DNA from: Ceratorhiza oryzae-sativae
Taxonomy: Eukaryota > Basidiomycota > Agaricomycetes > Cantharellales > Ceratobasidiaceae
Length of the DNA stretch: 64,000 bases
Direction: 5' to 3'
Assembly: GCA_030998015.1 (NCBI GenBank)
Contig: JARWMV010000246.1
Location: forward strand, 496,001-560,000
A program made the position numbers and the translations under genes. Below the pieces are notes generated by a model. It was not told where the DNA came from. It saw nothing but the letters and a program-made list of their open reading frames with translations, and did not search any database. Below, piece after piece: positions 12,577 through 24,969 of the stretch (positions are counted from its first letter, which is position 1; the number at the start of each line of letters is the position of its first letter).

Positions 12577-12828
12577 ACTTTGTGGTGAAGGAGCAGGTGG
12601 TGATGTGGTGGCAGGCTGGAAGAGAATCTACGCCGACTCTTTATGCAGCGGACCGCGACTCGGGTGACGCATAAAGCCCCACCGTTCGAAACCCGGCACG
12701 GCGGGCCGTGGCATCCGGAGCCGCCGCGCGTAGCCGCCCGGCGCCTGGGCGGCTTACGTGATCCCCAGATCTCCCACGAGCGCCGAGCAAAAATCCCATT
12801 GCCCCCAACGAGCTGAGCACTGTCCACG
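12577..12828. promoter_or_regulatory. shared divergent promoter region, AKR and PDH E1 alpha
   Basis: Only 252 bp separate the two divergent start codons, so both promoters must lie here. The stretch is GC-rich (CCGCGCGTAGCCGCCC region near 12720-12750) and has no TATA box that I can see on either strand. Confidence 0.55.
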
Positions 12829-14401
12829 ATGGCCGCCCTCCGCGCTGCTTCACGCATTGTGCCCCGCCGCGTGGTAAGCCGCATGCAGAGACGCGTTCGC
12901 CGTGTTGATCCAGCGCCGTAGGCCCCGCAACTCGCACGTGCGATCCAGACGTCGGCTGATACGACCGAGCTTCGCCAGGCGGTCCCGTCCTCAGGCTCCG
13001 AGCCGTTTACGCTCAGACTGCACGAGGACTCGTTCCAGTCGTACCGCTGCGACCCCCCCTCGCTCGATGTCGAGGTCACAAAGGACATGCTCGTCGACAT
13101 GTATCGCCAGATGACGCTCATGCGTCGAATGGAGATGGCCGCCGACGCGCTCTACAAGGCCAAGCTCATCCGTGGTTTCTGCCATCTTGCGATCGGCCAG
13201 GAAGCCGTCTCGGTCGGCATGGAGAGCGCGATTGTCAAGGACGACCGCGTCATCACCGCGTACCGCTGCCATCCGTTTGCCGTGCTTCGAGGCGGAACGA
13301 TCAAGGGTGTGATCGCAGAGCTTCTCGGTGCGTCCAGCTGCATATGCTTGCTGGCATCAACTAAATGCGTTTTTTCCAGGCCGCCAAGCCGGAATGTCTC
13401 ATGGAAAGGGTGGCTCCATGCACATTTTCACCAACTCGTTCTTTGGTGGAAATGGTATCGTCGGTGCTCAGGTGCCAGTCGGTGCTGGTTTGGCTTTTGC
13501 CCAGAAGTACATGGGCAATCAAAACGTAACCTTTGCGATGTACGGCGATGGTGCTAGCAATCAGGGCCAAGTCTTCGAGGCATACAACATGGTTAGTGAA
13601 CAGCACCATTCCGACTGGAACTCGACCGAATTTTGACTGCATTTAGGCCAAGCTGTGGAACCTTCCGTGCGTGTTTGTCTGTGAGAACAACAAGTATGGC
13701 ATGGGTACCTCTGCGGAGCGTTCTTCGTCAAACACAGAATACTTCAAGCGTGGTGATCTTATTCCTGGTATCCAGGTTAGACCCGGAAAGAAATGGACCT
13801 GGAATATCGTGCTGATCGAGCCTGGCCTAGGTCAATGGCATGGACATCATCGCCTCTCACCAGGGCGTCAAGTTTGCTCGCCAATGGTGCATTGACCGCA
13901 AGGGTCCACTTCTCCTCGAGTTCGTCACTTACCGCTACGGTGGACACTCGTAAGTGGACCTACCTATGGCCCAGGCTTTTTTTAATCACCCGAGTGTGTA
14001 GCATGTCTGATCCTGGAACCACCTACCGCACTCGCGAGGAGATCCAACGTATGCGTAGCACCCGCGACCCGATCAAGGGTCTGCAAAAGTACCTCGAGGA
14101 CTGGGGTGTCAGCTCCGAGGAGGAGCTCAAGGTGCGTTTTTGAACTCCTCCTTGCACCCATGTTGTTAAGAGCTTGGTGTAGAACATCGACAAAGAGGCC
14201 AAGGCAGAGGTTGATCAGGCCGTCGAGGAAGCCAAGGCCTCACCAGAGCCCGGCACCAAGGACCTTTGGACCGATATCTACTACAAGGGCACCGAGCCAC
14301 CATACATGCGTGGCCGTGAGCGCGAGGAAGTAAGCTCCTTGATCCAGCCTTTGGATTGTCATCGTGCTGATTATAATACACCATAGGTTCATTACTATTA
14401 G
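12829..14401 (+). CDS. PDA1: pyruvate dehydrogenase E1 component, alpha subunit, mitochondrial
   Basis: The thiamine diphosphate-dependent subunit of the pyruvate dehydrogenase complex in the mitochondrial matrix. Exon 1 encodes [15 protein letters not shown], an Arg-rich import signal; then come [77 protein letters not shown] and [20 protein letters not shown]. The thiamine-binding motif [20 protein letters not shown] runs over an intron, and the phosphorylation-loop block [20 protein letters not shown] follows. The last exon is VHYY with TAG at 14399-14401. The serine of HSMSDPG is the usual PDH-kinase site, so regulation by phosphorylation is expected. Length and all blocks match the family. 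It shares a short divergent promoter with the AKR. Confidence 0.96.
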
Positions 14402-14755
14402 ATACGCTGGCTTGTGATTTCATCTGTGCATGTGCATGTGCATTACATATCATGGGTGAATAGTACTAGGGTCTTATTTTTGCTTGAACGATTGAGCGAC
14501 GAACAGTCATGTGATCTACGAAACTTTCCTGAAACCACGTTGAGAGCGACTTCAAACGAGGCTACATTCGTAATCTGAAGCTTATGTCCTGGCACAAACC
14601 CCCTGTAAATCCGTAGGAGGTACTCGCTTGCAATGGAATCGACACGTCATGCCTGACATTGTGCTTGGCGGTAGTTTTCATCTCGACCACCATCAGGTTG
14701 TACAACGCCAGCACCCAAGTAGAGCCTATTATCCATTATTCATAGAGAATCAAAC
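14402..14755. other. PDA1 3' flank and MDM12 promoter
   Basis: No coding block. A short TGTGCA repeat (about 14424-14443) lies just after PDA1. The MDM12 leader is here and its start codon is cut by an intron (see MDM12). Confidence 0.4.
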
Positions 14756-16074
14756 ATGTGAGTGCGTTCCCGTGCACATTTTCCCACTGATGCTACGATG
14801 GTCGATCCCACAGGTCGGTCGACCTAGCCTGGGACCAACTCCAACAATCGCTAGCCGACTCGCTAGTCGAGGCGCTCAACCGTACTCTGACCTCAGTCGC
14901 TCGCCCCTCATTCATCGGCCCGACGGAAATTACATCCTTCGAGTTCGGAACCAACGCACCCGAAGTCCAGGTCGTCGACGTCCGAGACATCCACCGGGAC
15001 TTTCTCGAGGACGACGACTCGGACGACGAGGGCGACGACGACAAGGAAGAGGAAGAATCGGGCGACGAGGAGCAGCAAGGCTATGAAGAACGGGATGAAG
15101 AAGACGAAGAGTACGAATGGGTATCGAGGCGTCAACGGCTGTCGATGCCCATGTCGATGCCGCAGACGCCCGGCCAGCTCGTGCACGGACAGTCGTTTGG
15201 CGCACGAGACTTTTTCGGAGGTACCGGTTTTGGAGGAATTGGAATCCACGGCTTGCCGAGAACGTTGGGGTCAGGTGGGATGGCCCTTGCAGGAGTAGGC
15301 GGGGTCGGCATCGGTGTGTCGCCGTTGAGGCAGTCTGGACGTCGCTCGCCGTTGGGAGAGCCACGGGAAGAAGAAGAGTTGCCAATAAAGCCTCCTTCGG
15401 ATACGCATGAAGATGAGCCTAGCTCGAATCGGCGCCGGCGCCATCCTTGCAAATGCATCTTCATGTTCTATTCAACTCTAATCTTCGCTTGACGGTCAAA
15501 ACGAGCGTGCTGCTCAACTATCCCTCAGAATCATTTCTAACCCTTCCCGTGAAGCTCGTTGTGACGGGTATGTGATTCAGCCGTATTCTCATGCTATTAT
15601 AACCATTACATGCCTTCAGGCCTCGTATTCGATGGCGAAGTTGTCGTAGCGTACGAGGGCCCGAGACGGCGCGTCCACCTGTGCATAGTCGATGACCTAG
15701 ACCCATACGGTCTCGCGAGCGATCGCCGAAATAGGACGGTCAACATCAACACCAGTACAGACTCGCTTCAAGTTCCTGGTGTCGAGCACGGCTCTTCAGG
15801 GGCGTCAGAGCGCCTACAGCCGTCACCTTCACCAGTTGACAAATCTCTGCCTATCGGCCAGCGGCTGCTACCCTCAATCTTGATCGAAACCGAAATCGGG
15901 CAAGCCGATAAACATGTCCTCAGGAATGTCTCAAGAGTTGAAAGGTACAGATCTAAGGCTCAGATCCCTATCTCTCAACCACTGATCCCTCCCAGGTTCA
16001 TTCAAGATGTGATGCGAAAAACATTGGAGGACGAACTGGTGTTTCCCAACTTCCATACTGTAATTCTGGGTTGA
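14756..16074 (+). CDS. MDM12: Mdm12, ERMES complex subunit (SMP domain)
   Basis: Mdm12 bridges Mmm1 in the ER and Mdm34/Mdm10 in the mitochondrial outer membrane and moves phospholipids. The start codon is split: AT at 14756-14757, an intron 14758-14813 (GTGAGT...CACAG), then G at 14814, giving MSVDLAWDQLQQSLADSLVE. It continues with ARPSFIGPTEITSFEFG, VVDVRDIHRDFLEDD, a long Asp/Glu run, a Gly-rich linker, then LHVLFNSNLRLTVKTSVLLN, FLTLPVKLVVTGLVFDGEVV and the terminal RFIQDVMRKTLEDELVFPNF, ending at TGA 16072-16074. Two 3' introns are clear (after VVTG and after VER). Around 15423-15447 the frame changes; either an intron ending at TAG 15420-15422 or one missing base explains it. Otherwise it is a full-length family member. 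Confidence 0.92.
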
Positions 16075-16298
16075 TTGTGAATTTGCAACGCGGCGATTAT
16101 CGAGGTTGGTTTTGGGCACCAGGCGCAGACGACAGATAGAGCATTCACCCAGTGATGAATTCAAAGAGGAAAAAGAAATATTGTATTTTTACGTTTAACG
16201 GACATACCAAAGGCAGCAGGGCTGAATAACCACACAGGTTCAGTTGTGCGTGATATCACCGGAAAAATACTCAAATTCGTACCCGATGATTTGTTGGC

Positions 16299-17036
16299 TT
16301 ACTTGGACACCACGAAACCAGCACCCTTGTAGCCCTCCGACGAGATACCTAGTGATCAGTATATCAGTTTAAGATCTTCACATCGGGCCTATCCTCTGAC
16401 CAGTAATTGGGTTCATCTTTTGCTCCTTCGCACGTTCGTTCATAGCCTGTTGATACTCCTTCGTGATAGTCTTAGGAGCCGGGGCTAATGCGATTCAGTT
16501 TAGCAGAGCTATCCATCAAGATACAATAACAACGGCTCACGTGCGTAGGACCTAAGTACACCATATGCAGCCGTTGCAACAGCGATGATTGCAAGGGTTC
16601 CGGTTATGACCTTCATCGTCTGGCCTTCGGGAACGACGGGTGTGCGGGGACCATGAGGTCCAAACGCAACAAAGTAGGCTGTAAAAATAAGTATTAGCTC
16701 GCATATAAGACATGGTTCCCAAGCCTCTTGATCTAGCGGTCGTGCGCAGGGTGTGGAAAACTTTGATGGATACAGATCGCAAATGCACCCACCAGCCTTC
16801 TTCTCGTCGAGAGAGAGAGTCTTCCAGTCCCGTTTCTGAAGCTCTTCAAGCTCGCGGTGAACTTCAACTTGCTCTTCTGCGCTCAATCCGTTCCATTGCG
16901 CCTCGACGTTGGCCAAGGGCACCGCCGAGGTCGAGGAGCGGATAGGGGGAGCGCCAGCCGAGGTAGATGCTGCGCGGACAGCGAGGAAAGCACGAGAAGC
17001 GCTGGCGGTGGCCTTGGAGGCGCGCAGGACGTTCAT
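16299..17036 (-). CDS. cytochrome c oxidase subunit IV (yeast Cox5 type)
   Basis: A nuclear-encoded single-pass subunit of respiratory complex IV in the inner mitochondrial membrane. ATG at 17036 gives MNVLRASKATASASRAFLAV, a typical import signal; an in-frame upstream ATG at 17162 would only prepend non-family sequence. Then follow VEAQWNGLSAEEQVEVHREL, RDWKTLSLDEKKA and, after an intron, AYFVAFGPHGPRTPV. The single membrane span is MKVITGTLAIIAVATAAYGV, and the tail is PKTITKEYQQAMNERAKEQK with GISSEGYKGAGFVVSK, ending at TAA 16299-16301. Length is about 170 residues, as expected for the fungal family. Three or four introns. Confidence 0.93.
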
Positions 17037-17212
17037 GACGATGATGGGAAGGACTGGGGAAAGTTGGCGAAATGATATCCGCCCGCCACGGTGTTTGGTC
17101 TTGATGACCCCAAGCTTGCCGGCGGTACTCCGGTTCAAGCCGTGCCAATCCACGTGTCGCATTTATCCAACGTCCCATAAACCCGCAATGCTTGATTGCT
17201 ATGCTACATACA

Positions 17213-18698
17213 TTATTCGACTTTTTGCGCACATAGCACAATCCACTTGGTATAGCATTTCAACTTTTCCGGCTCCTCAAGCTCTCTCATTGCATCCGAA
17301 ATCCACCGGTTCACATCTTCCTCGGGCAACCCCATCGACAAGAACATCGGAGTCCAGGATGCCGCGAAGACCTGAAAGATAACCATGTTAGCCGCATTGA
17401 GTCGGCCAACGACCAATACGCCCACCTTTGTGTTATCTACCATTAATCGACCGGCCCCTACCGGGTCCTTGCAATAATCCAACGATCCGCTCCAGCCAAT
17501 CGGTATATATAACGCCTCTGCTGTCACATTCTTAAGCTCGCTCGATTCCTTCAGCCAACCTTCAAGATGATCTCCGAGTCGATTTAGCTTTGTTTTGCTC
17601 GGATTTGGCTGTCGGGATACAACTTCGGCCATCAGTTTTGTTACCCCGTTGTTTGGTGGCATGATATTAAGCTCCTGGTCGTACAGTTGAACATAGCCTA
17701 AAAAACTATCAGTGGATGGTGATTTCGGATTGGTTCGGGCATATACCTTCCAAAAGCAGCAACACTCCGCCGGGCTTGAGGAGTCGTGACATGGAGGCGA
17801 TGAAAGCGGGATAGTCTAAGATCTATCAGATAGATGGAGTTAGTCTTTGGGCTTGTCCCGTTTGTCCTTGCCTATCCCTAGCCTACTCACACCATTTCCA
17901 ATGCATCGTGCTTGGACTAGATCAAATCTACCCTTGTATTCATCCATGTTTTCCGTGACATCCCTCAATTCAAACCTACAAATAGAGAAAGAATCTCGGC
18001 CAGCTGAATTTGAAAGGCGTTATGCCACCGACCTCACGTTTGGAGCCACCCCACTATACCTCGAAATATTAACATGTGTCAATAATAGAATAAAACAGTT
18101 TCCCTACTCTGGAATGGAGGGTGCCAAATCCATGCCGATGGCTTTTACGTGTGGGAAAGCTTTGGAAATATCGGATATCCTGAGGCAGGAGTCCGATGTG
18201 GTCGGCAATAAGTTGTGGCTCACGAAGCTGAGAAGAACTATCATACCAGTCACCAGAACCGCTTCCTAAATCAGCAATCTCGATTGTCTCCCCCTCTCGG
18301 GGTTGCAATCTTCGCCGAATAATGTCCCCATACTTATCTGGGTACAGCCCTCCCATAGCGAGTAGAAGCATTCGATGTTGCGTGTTTAGCCGCTAGAATC
18401 AAACAATCAATTGGCTTCTAGCAGCTCGAAAAGAGCAGGTATACCTTCATCTCTGGAGCATCGGAAGGTAGCATGTACTCCTAGGGTATATTAACGTCGG
18501 CGTCACAGCCATAAACACAGGCGGCCTACTTCGTTCTTTGTGTTTAGTTGTCGGCCATGAAGGCTGCGCAATCTGGACGCTCTGATTATCCTTTCAGTAC
18601 AAATGCACGACATTCAGACGGGATACCAACTGTGGCGACGATTCCGACATGGCGGGGTGGAGAGGTTCAGTTGACGAAGCAACTGGAGGTGGGTCCAT
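17213..18698 (-). CDS. SAM-dependent methyltransferase, LaeA/secondary-metabolism type
   Basis: A class I methyltransferase. ATG at 18698 gives MDPPPVASSTEPLHPAMSES; a small exon reads SLHGRQLNTKNE and is followed by EYMLPSDAPEMKRLNTQHRM, the usual lead-in (P-D-x-x-E-x-x-R-L-x-x-Q-H) of this fungal group. Motif I is IEIADLGSGSGDW. Then comes a poorly conserved middle part in several exons and a C-terminus with LPEEDVNRWISDAMRELEEP and KCYTKWIVLCAQKVE, ending at 17213. The same C-terminal pattern (GxPxEExxRxxxDAxxEL) occurs in the methyltransferase at 53936-55189, so the two are paralogues. Many fungal relatives lie in metabolite clusters, but I see no polyketide, peptide or terpene synthase nearby, and the substrate is unknown. 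Confidence 0.8.
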
Positions 18699-20517
18699 AC
18701 TGATCCCGAGTCCTAAATACTCGATTCACGATCGGCGAGCCGGGGGCTAGGTGCCACACGAGCCGCATTCTGGTCTAGCCAAAGATCACCGCGTGTGAGC
18801 CAAACATCCCCTATCTTATATGTTGTCCTCGGGGACCGAAAAACACACTAATACCCACCCCGCAAGGAAAGGGTCTAGGCCAGATCGATTTCCGGTGGCT
18901 GAGTATGGAGGGGAAAAATCCACCGGTGATCAGCGAGCTAGCGCAAACAGAGACTGAAATCGGCAGGCGAAGGCGGGAACCGTGGATACCGGCCTGCGTG
19001 ATCCACAAAAAGGGAAGTGCTCAATCTTTGCTATCGCACTGGCAAGATGAACCATCGGTTGAGCGGTGCGCGAGAAGCTGTCAAGGAAGAGATTGCTCGG
19101 TGTTGGGATATTCGAAAGACTAACCCCTGCGACACATATATATTAAGAACACACGAGTTCAGAGAAAGTGTACGTTATTTGGAACCCAAGAAGGGAAAAC
19201 GTAATCATGACCGCTAGTGTGCACCAACAAACTCCCGCTCATAATAGTGGGACTTTAATCGGAGTAGCCAGATGGCCAATTCATTCCACTCCCACCCAGC
19301 AGCCAATTGAGAGCCAGAAGGAGAATACGATGCGTGATGGAATGTAGCATGCACCCAATGTTCATCCTAATATAATTGGCCTTTGCATCCTACAAGATTT
19401 ACGGCTGGCTCAGGCTAAGAGCGGATCAATTGCAATATAAATGCATAGTTGATCACCGAGCCAGTGATTTGAATAGCCACTAAAGTCCAATAAGGAGAGA
19501 TAGAACCCTCGATGAGTGTTTATGTTGATATAATCGAAGTGATCATGCAATGGCTACAGGCAGGTGTGTAATCGAACGAAGCCTCGTTAATAGCACGTGA
19601 CGCAGAGGCGGCGCAACCGATGCCCGCATGCTCACCTGCTAAACCATGCTCACGTGGCTTACCAGTTGGGATGCATACAGGTGTAGCTAGGATCGCGTGC
19701 CAATTTACATACATAAAAATCCTCCAGTTAGCTATCGTGATAAAAACCGCCCCAGGTTTCTTGTGCTCACCTTCTTCACCTTTTCATTCATCTGCTTACC
19801 CATATTTTCGGACGCGCCGTGAGAATAGGGCAGGAATCCAAGCACCAGAAATGCACCGGGACGAATATTGTACTGTTGGGACCCATATCCTTCGTGTGGG
19901 GCATAAAATAACCACTATAGCGTTGTTTTCCAAAATTAACCCCTCGGAAAGGCCGGGCTATTTGCATTAGCTACCAAAAGCGTTCTCTCTAGTATGTATG
20001 CAGAGGTTTTCCTCTTGATTGTTGGATGAATGGTCCCCTTCATGAGCCCAAGGTCCAAGTTACAGATTCTAATTATCAGTTTTGAGTCCTTTTGGTGGGT
20101 GATAAGGTGACCCTCGGAGGGGACACCGCCCATGACTATTGCTTGCATCTGAAGACGGTCGTTCAATCTATAGGAACTCTTATTCTCTTTCGCCAACCAC
20201 TACGGCGGCTCGCTTAGGGCATTCGGGACTATCATAGGCTAAGGGATTTGGATGATGTCACTATTATAGAGCCATCGGCGGATAAATGCTGCCCGGAGAT
20301 GTGCATGATAATAGTATACGAAAACCTAATGTTGAACCATTGAATTTCCGAGTAGAGTATTGAGGATTTGGGTATACAGATGTAAGAATCATACCCATAT
20401 CTGCATGAACCTCTGTCACATGCCAAGTGGCGCACCGAGTGTGTCCGTGTTTTGCTCCCGGGACGACCCGCAAACGTTTCCTCCCACAACTCGTTTACGA
20501 CGTACCGCTAGATCATC
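18699..20517. other. 1.8 kb spacer, no gene recognised
   Basis: Between the divergent methyltransferase and ATP15 genes. The longest open frames (minus 19936-20196, 86 codons; plus 19620-19970, 116 codons) show no motif, signal peptide or family similarity that I can recognise. AT-rich patches near 19360-19460 look non-coding. Confidence 0.45.
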
Positions 20518-20876
20518 ATGAGCGCCGCCGCCTGGAGAGCCCACTTTTCGTACGTCAAGTCCGTTAAAATACGCGGAAGGAAATATTTTAACAACGTTCT
20601 GCTGTGCTATGTAGATACAACGCCTACTCCCTCATTGCGGGCCGCGCATTGGCTCGCTCGCTGACCGAAAGTGCTCGAGTCAATGCTGAGAAGCGCGGGC
20701 TCTCGTCTCTGAAGTTCCAAACTTGGGAGGACGGAAAAGCCAGCGATTCTGTGAGTAGCGTTTTTGACGGAGATCCGTTTGGTGGTCCAGGTGCTGATCA
20801 CTTTGGATAATTTCTGCAGCAATGGATTATCCCTCCTAAGGAGGCTGATGGGCCGCCAAAGTCTGGGGCCGTCTGA
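20518..20876 (+). CDS. ATP15: ATP synthase F1 subunit epsilon, mitochondrial
   Basis: A 75-residue subunit of the central stalk of mitochondrial F1-ATPase. Exon 1 encodes MSAAAWRAHF; an intron beginning GTACGT and ending ATGTAG joins to SYNAYSLIAGRALARSLTES, then RVNAEKRGLSSLKFQTWEDG, and a second intron (GTGAGT...CTGCAG) leads to the tail QWIIPPKEADGPPKSGAV with TGA at 20874-20876. The pattern W-x-x-x-x-x-S-Y-N-x-Y, R-x-S-L, R-x-x-A-E-x-R and L-K-F-x-x-W-E-x-G-K is diagnostic of the family and the length is normal. The gene is small and broken by introns, so simple open-frame searches miss it. Confidence 0.92.
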
Positions 20877-21328
20877 GATGATGGCGAATAGAGGGGGCGA
20901 ATGCGTACGAAAAGGGCAATACGCGATCTGTGTAATGTCTAGGCATGGATGGACAAATTTGCCCTACCTGGTGCGATGTGCTCTCCTATTTGAATGCGGA
21001 AAAATAAAATCAGGTTATTACTTGAGATATGCAGCAGGCTTGTATTAGTAACTGTGCTGTGTTCCAGGTCAAGGACGCTTGGTGATTTATATGCCTAACA
21101 GTGGAAATGATTGCAGGGGGATCACACAGATATAGATAAACTTGCACGCCACTCTTCTTCTGCCAAATCGTACATATCAAGCTAGTACAAAGAAGTCTGT
21201 GGATCTGTTGGGAACACAAATAGGAATGCGCGTGGATAGAGAAATGAACTTGAATATGCGGCCGAGAAATTCATTACGATGAAACCAGATCAGACACCAG
21301 ACACATCTCGCCGCTTGCCGTCGGGAAA
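20877..21328. other. 3' ends of ATP15 and zinc knuckle gene
   Basis: Convergent 3' flanks. No coding block recognised. Confidence 0.4.
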
Positions 21329-22306
<978 letters not shown>

Positions 22307-22701
22307 GTCGATTCGTAGGTGAGCTGCAAGGCGAGTCAGAGAACGACGCGAAAACAGAGCTGGGCGACGCACTTGGTGGGTAACTGGATGTGGTGGTTCG
22401 GTTTGCACTTGGTACGGGCCTCGAGGATCGCAAAAATATTGCGGCCCGGGGTCCTACCGCTCCAAGGCGCGCACCCCGGATATTCCGGCTCCACTAGCAT
22501 ATTTACTCATCGCCGCCGCGTCTTAGGGCCTCGTGTTCAGGAGGCGAGCATGCACGCTAATCTGTCGCGAAAGCCAAGCTATCTGTCGCCAATACATTTC
22601 ACTTCCAGGGTATACTAGGGTTTGGCTTCGGGGGGCGTGTAGCTTTGCCTCGTGCAACCACCGCCAACGTTACCCTGGACTCAGCGACCGCATTCTATGC
22701 T
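22307..22701. other. divergent promoters of GIS2 and MFS genes
   Basis: 395 bp between divergent start codons. I see no coding block and no TATA box. Confidence 0.4.
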
Positions 22702-24702
22702 ATGGACAACGATGACCATGAGCGGCACGGCCTCCTGAGCAACGAGGAGCCCGATGATCACCAACAGGAAACGTCGACCCGGGACGGAGCATCCAAATCC
22801 ACGCACAAGCCTATCCCTTACAGGCAAGCGGGCATCCTGGTGTTTGCCAACGCAATGGTCATTACGGGATTCCAAGTCATATACCCGTTCATTAGTAAGT
22901 ATTGTTTGCTAGAGTCGGCTGGACCGTGTAAACTGAACAATTCAGATCAGATGATGGTCGAACTCGGAATAGCAAAAGGTGTCGATTCGGCGGGATACTA
23001 CTCTGGCATATTTGTAAAAAGTACTGATCCCCGTTTGTGCCGATCTAACATTCACCCTCTCGCAGGAAAGCGCGCTCGCCCTAGCAGGGTTCGTCACAAC
23101 CATTCCTTGCAGCTATGCGAGCGACGCGTTTGGGCGGAAACCGGTCTTGATTATCAGTCTGCTGGGCACAGCAGCATCGATGGTTCTCTTCGGCATCTGC
23201 ACGTCATTTTTTGGGTTGCTCACGAGCCGCTGCATTGGAGGCGCATTCGGACCCAATTGGACATGGGCCGCGTCCTTTACCATGTTGGGAGAAATCACTG
23301 ATCCAGCCTCCCAGGCTACGGTCTACTCCGGGATCAATATAGGCTACTCCATTGGTGAGTTTCAGCATCCTTTTACGTTCTTGATCCTCAAATTTGCATA
23401 ACCATAGGGGCTATGTTGAGTACGTTTTCAAAAGGCCACACTACGCTGTTGCTTTACCCACGCACTTTGCTCAGGCCCCCCAATTGGCGGATTCTTGGTT
23501 CACCCGAGCGACCATTTCGCCGTGTTTCAAGGCGAATACTGGAAAAACAACCCCTATGCCCTCCCGTGTTTTACTGGTGCACTCCTGTGTGGAGTCACGG
23601 CATTGGTAGTCCTCATCTGGACAGAAGAGGTACGTATGGCTTGCGTATTAATGACTCGATGTATTAACGTTCGACGCGTCAGACCCTACCATCGAAGCGT
23701 GGATGGACTCGAAAGCACCAGAGACAAACATCTGCCTCGGCAGCTATGCGTGCAAGCATATACTCAACTCATACTATAGCAGGGACCGAAGGCCCCCTCA
23801 CTATCATCGACACACTCAATGCGGGGCGAGAACGACATTCTCGCGAGGCAACAGACGACTCAGAATACGGCCCTGCGTTGGAGACTCTGCTGCCTGCTGA
23901 GAAGTCTATTACCGTATGGTCTGTTTTGACATCAACAACCATTCCTGTCATGATCACTAGTTTTGCTCTTGCGTTTTTAGCGGGTAAGTCGAACGATCCT
24001 CTTAGCTCGAGTCACGTAGTCATTGGCCTCTAGCGGCGTTATTCGCTATCTATCCTTATGGGCATTCAGTCCGATCGATAAAGGGGGCCTGGGCGTTCCC
24101 GAGTCAGCCATTGGGATTCAGCTATCCATTCGTGGCTTGCTACACGTCCTTACTCTGTTTGTCTACCCACCGGCCGAAAGACGGTGGGGGCTATATAAGG
24201 TATATGCGTGGTCAATGGTCTTGTGGATAGTCTCTGGGTTAGGATTCCCGCTCCTGAATCTGTGGGCGAGGATACATGGGTCTGCGGATGGAGTTGTTTT
24301 TCAAGTCCTGTTGTGGATATGGCTTACGGTTGTGAGTTGAGCTTGCATATATTTCTGCTAGAGCGTACATTTATGCGTGGCTGTAGTGGTCTTTCGCTGG
24401 ATTCGGGTGGGGTAAGTATGCTGGCGGAGCCATGTATTGGGCAACCACTCATTGCGTTGTGTGTTTCAGCTGGTAACCCGCAGATGGTAAACCGGGTGTC
24501 TCCCTCTGAAGCAGCCCTTGCCAGGACTGTTGGTGAGACCGTTCAATCAACCCTCCATGATCGATGCTCACGCCTACCATTTAGGAGTATATCGACTTGG
24601 CACGCGTTTTTATTGCGCGAACCTCTTACGGACTGGCGATTACGGCTAGAAGAACCAGTTTCTCTGTCTCCCATGAGGGATAGTCGTCGGGATTGGGAAT
24701 GA
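22702..24702 (+). CDS. major facilitator superfamily transporter
   Basis: A multi-pass plasma or vacuolar membrane carrier. ATG at 22702 gives MDNDDHERHGLLSNEEPDDH, an acidic cytosolic tail, then PYRQAGILVFANAMVITGFQ (helix 1), SALALAGFVTTIPCSYASDA with FGRKPVLIISLLGTAASMVL (MFS motif A and helices 2-3), LLTSRCIGGAFGPNWTWAAS, VYSGINIGYSIGAMLSPPIG (helices 4-5), NPYALPCFTGALLCGVTALV, a long cytosolic loop, SVLTSTTIPVMITSFALAFL, a helix-rich middle part, YAWSMVLWIVSGLGFPLLN and VNRVSPSEAALARTVG. This resembles the fungal ZIF-like drug or metal MFS group. At least eight introns. The last exon is unclear: the frame ending at 24702 has no helix-like sequence, so the C-terminal two helices are either in another frame or lost. 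Substrate unknown. Confidence 0.85.
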
Positions 24703-24969
24703 TTTCGTTTTTGCTTGTTATTGTTCTTGGGCGTTAATCTACCCCATATTTCTGTTGTTACTGGGCTTCCTGTATCTTAACCTTATCCGTTCCCAGCAAA
24801 TGTTGGCCGACAAGCACTTGTATAGGTCAATTTAATATATCTATAAGATCGATGACGAACCAAATCTAATGCATCTAAACGCTTTCATACATAAATCAAG
24901 AGTTGGCTACATGATTAATACGAAGAGCAAGGAAATCCAAGACTAGCACATCCGCCCCTTCGGTTCCAT

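Noticed and set aside
12549..13272. Long minus-strand open frames over the PDA1 5' end
   Set aside because: They are shadows of the GC-rich PDA1 exons, where codon bias keeps the opposite strand open.
17037..17162. Upstream in-frame ATG for the COX IV gene
   Set aside because: The extra residues are not mitochondrial-targeting in character, whereas the ATG at 17036 gives a standard presequence.
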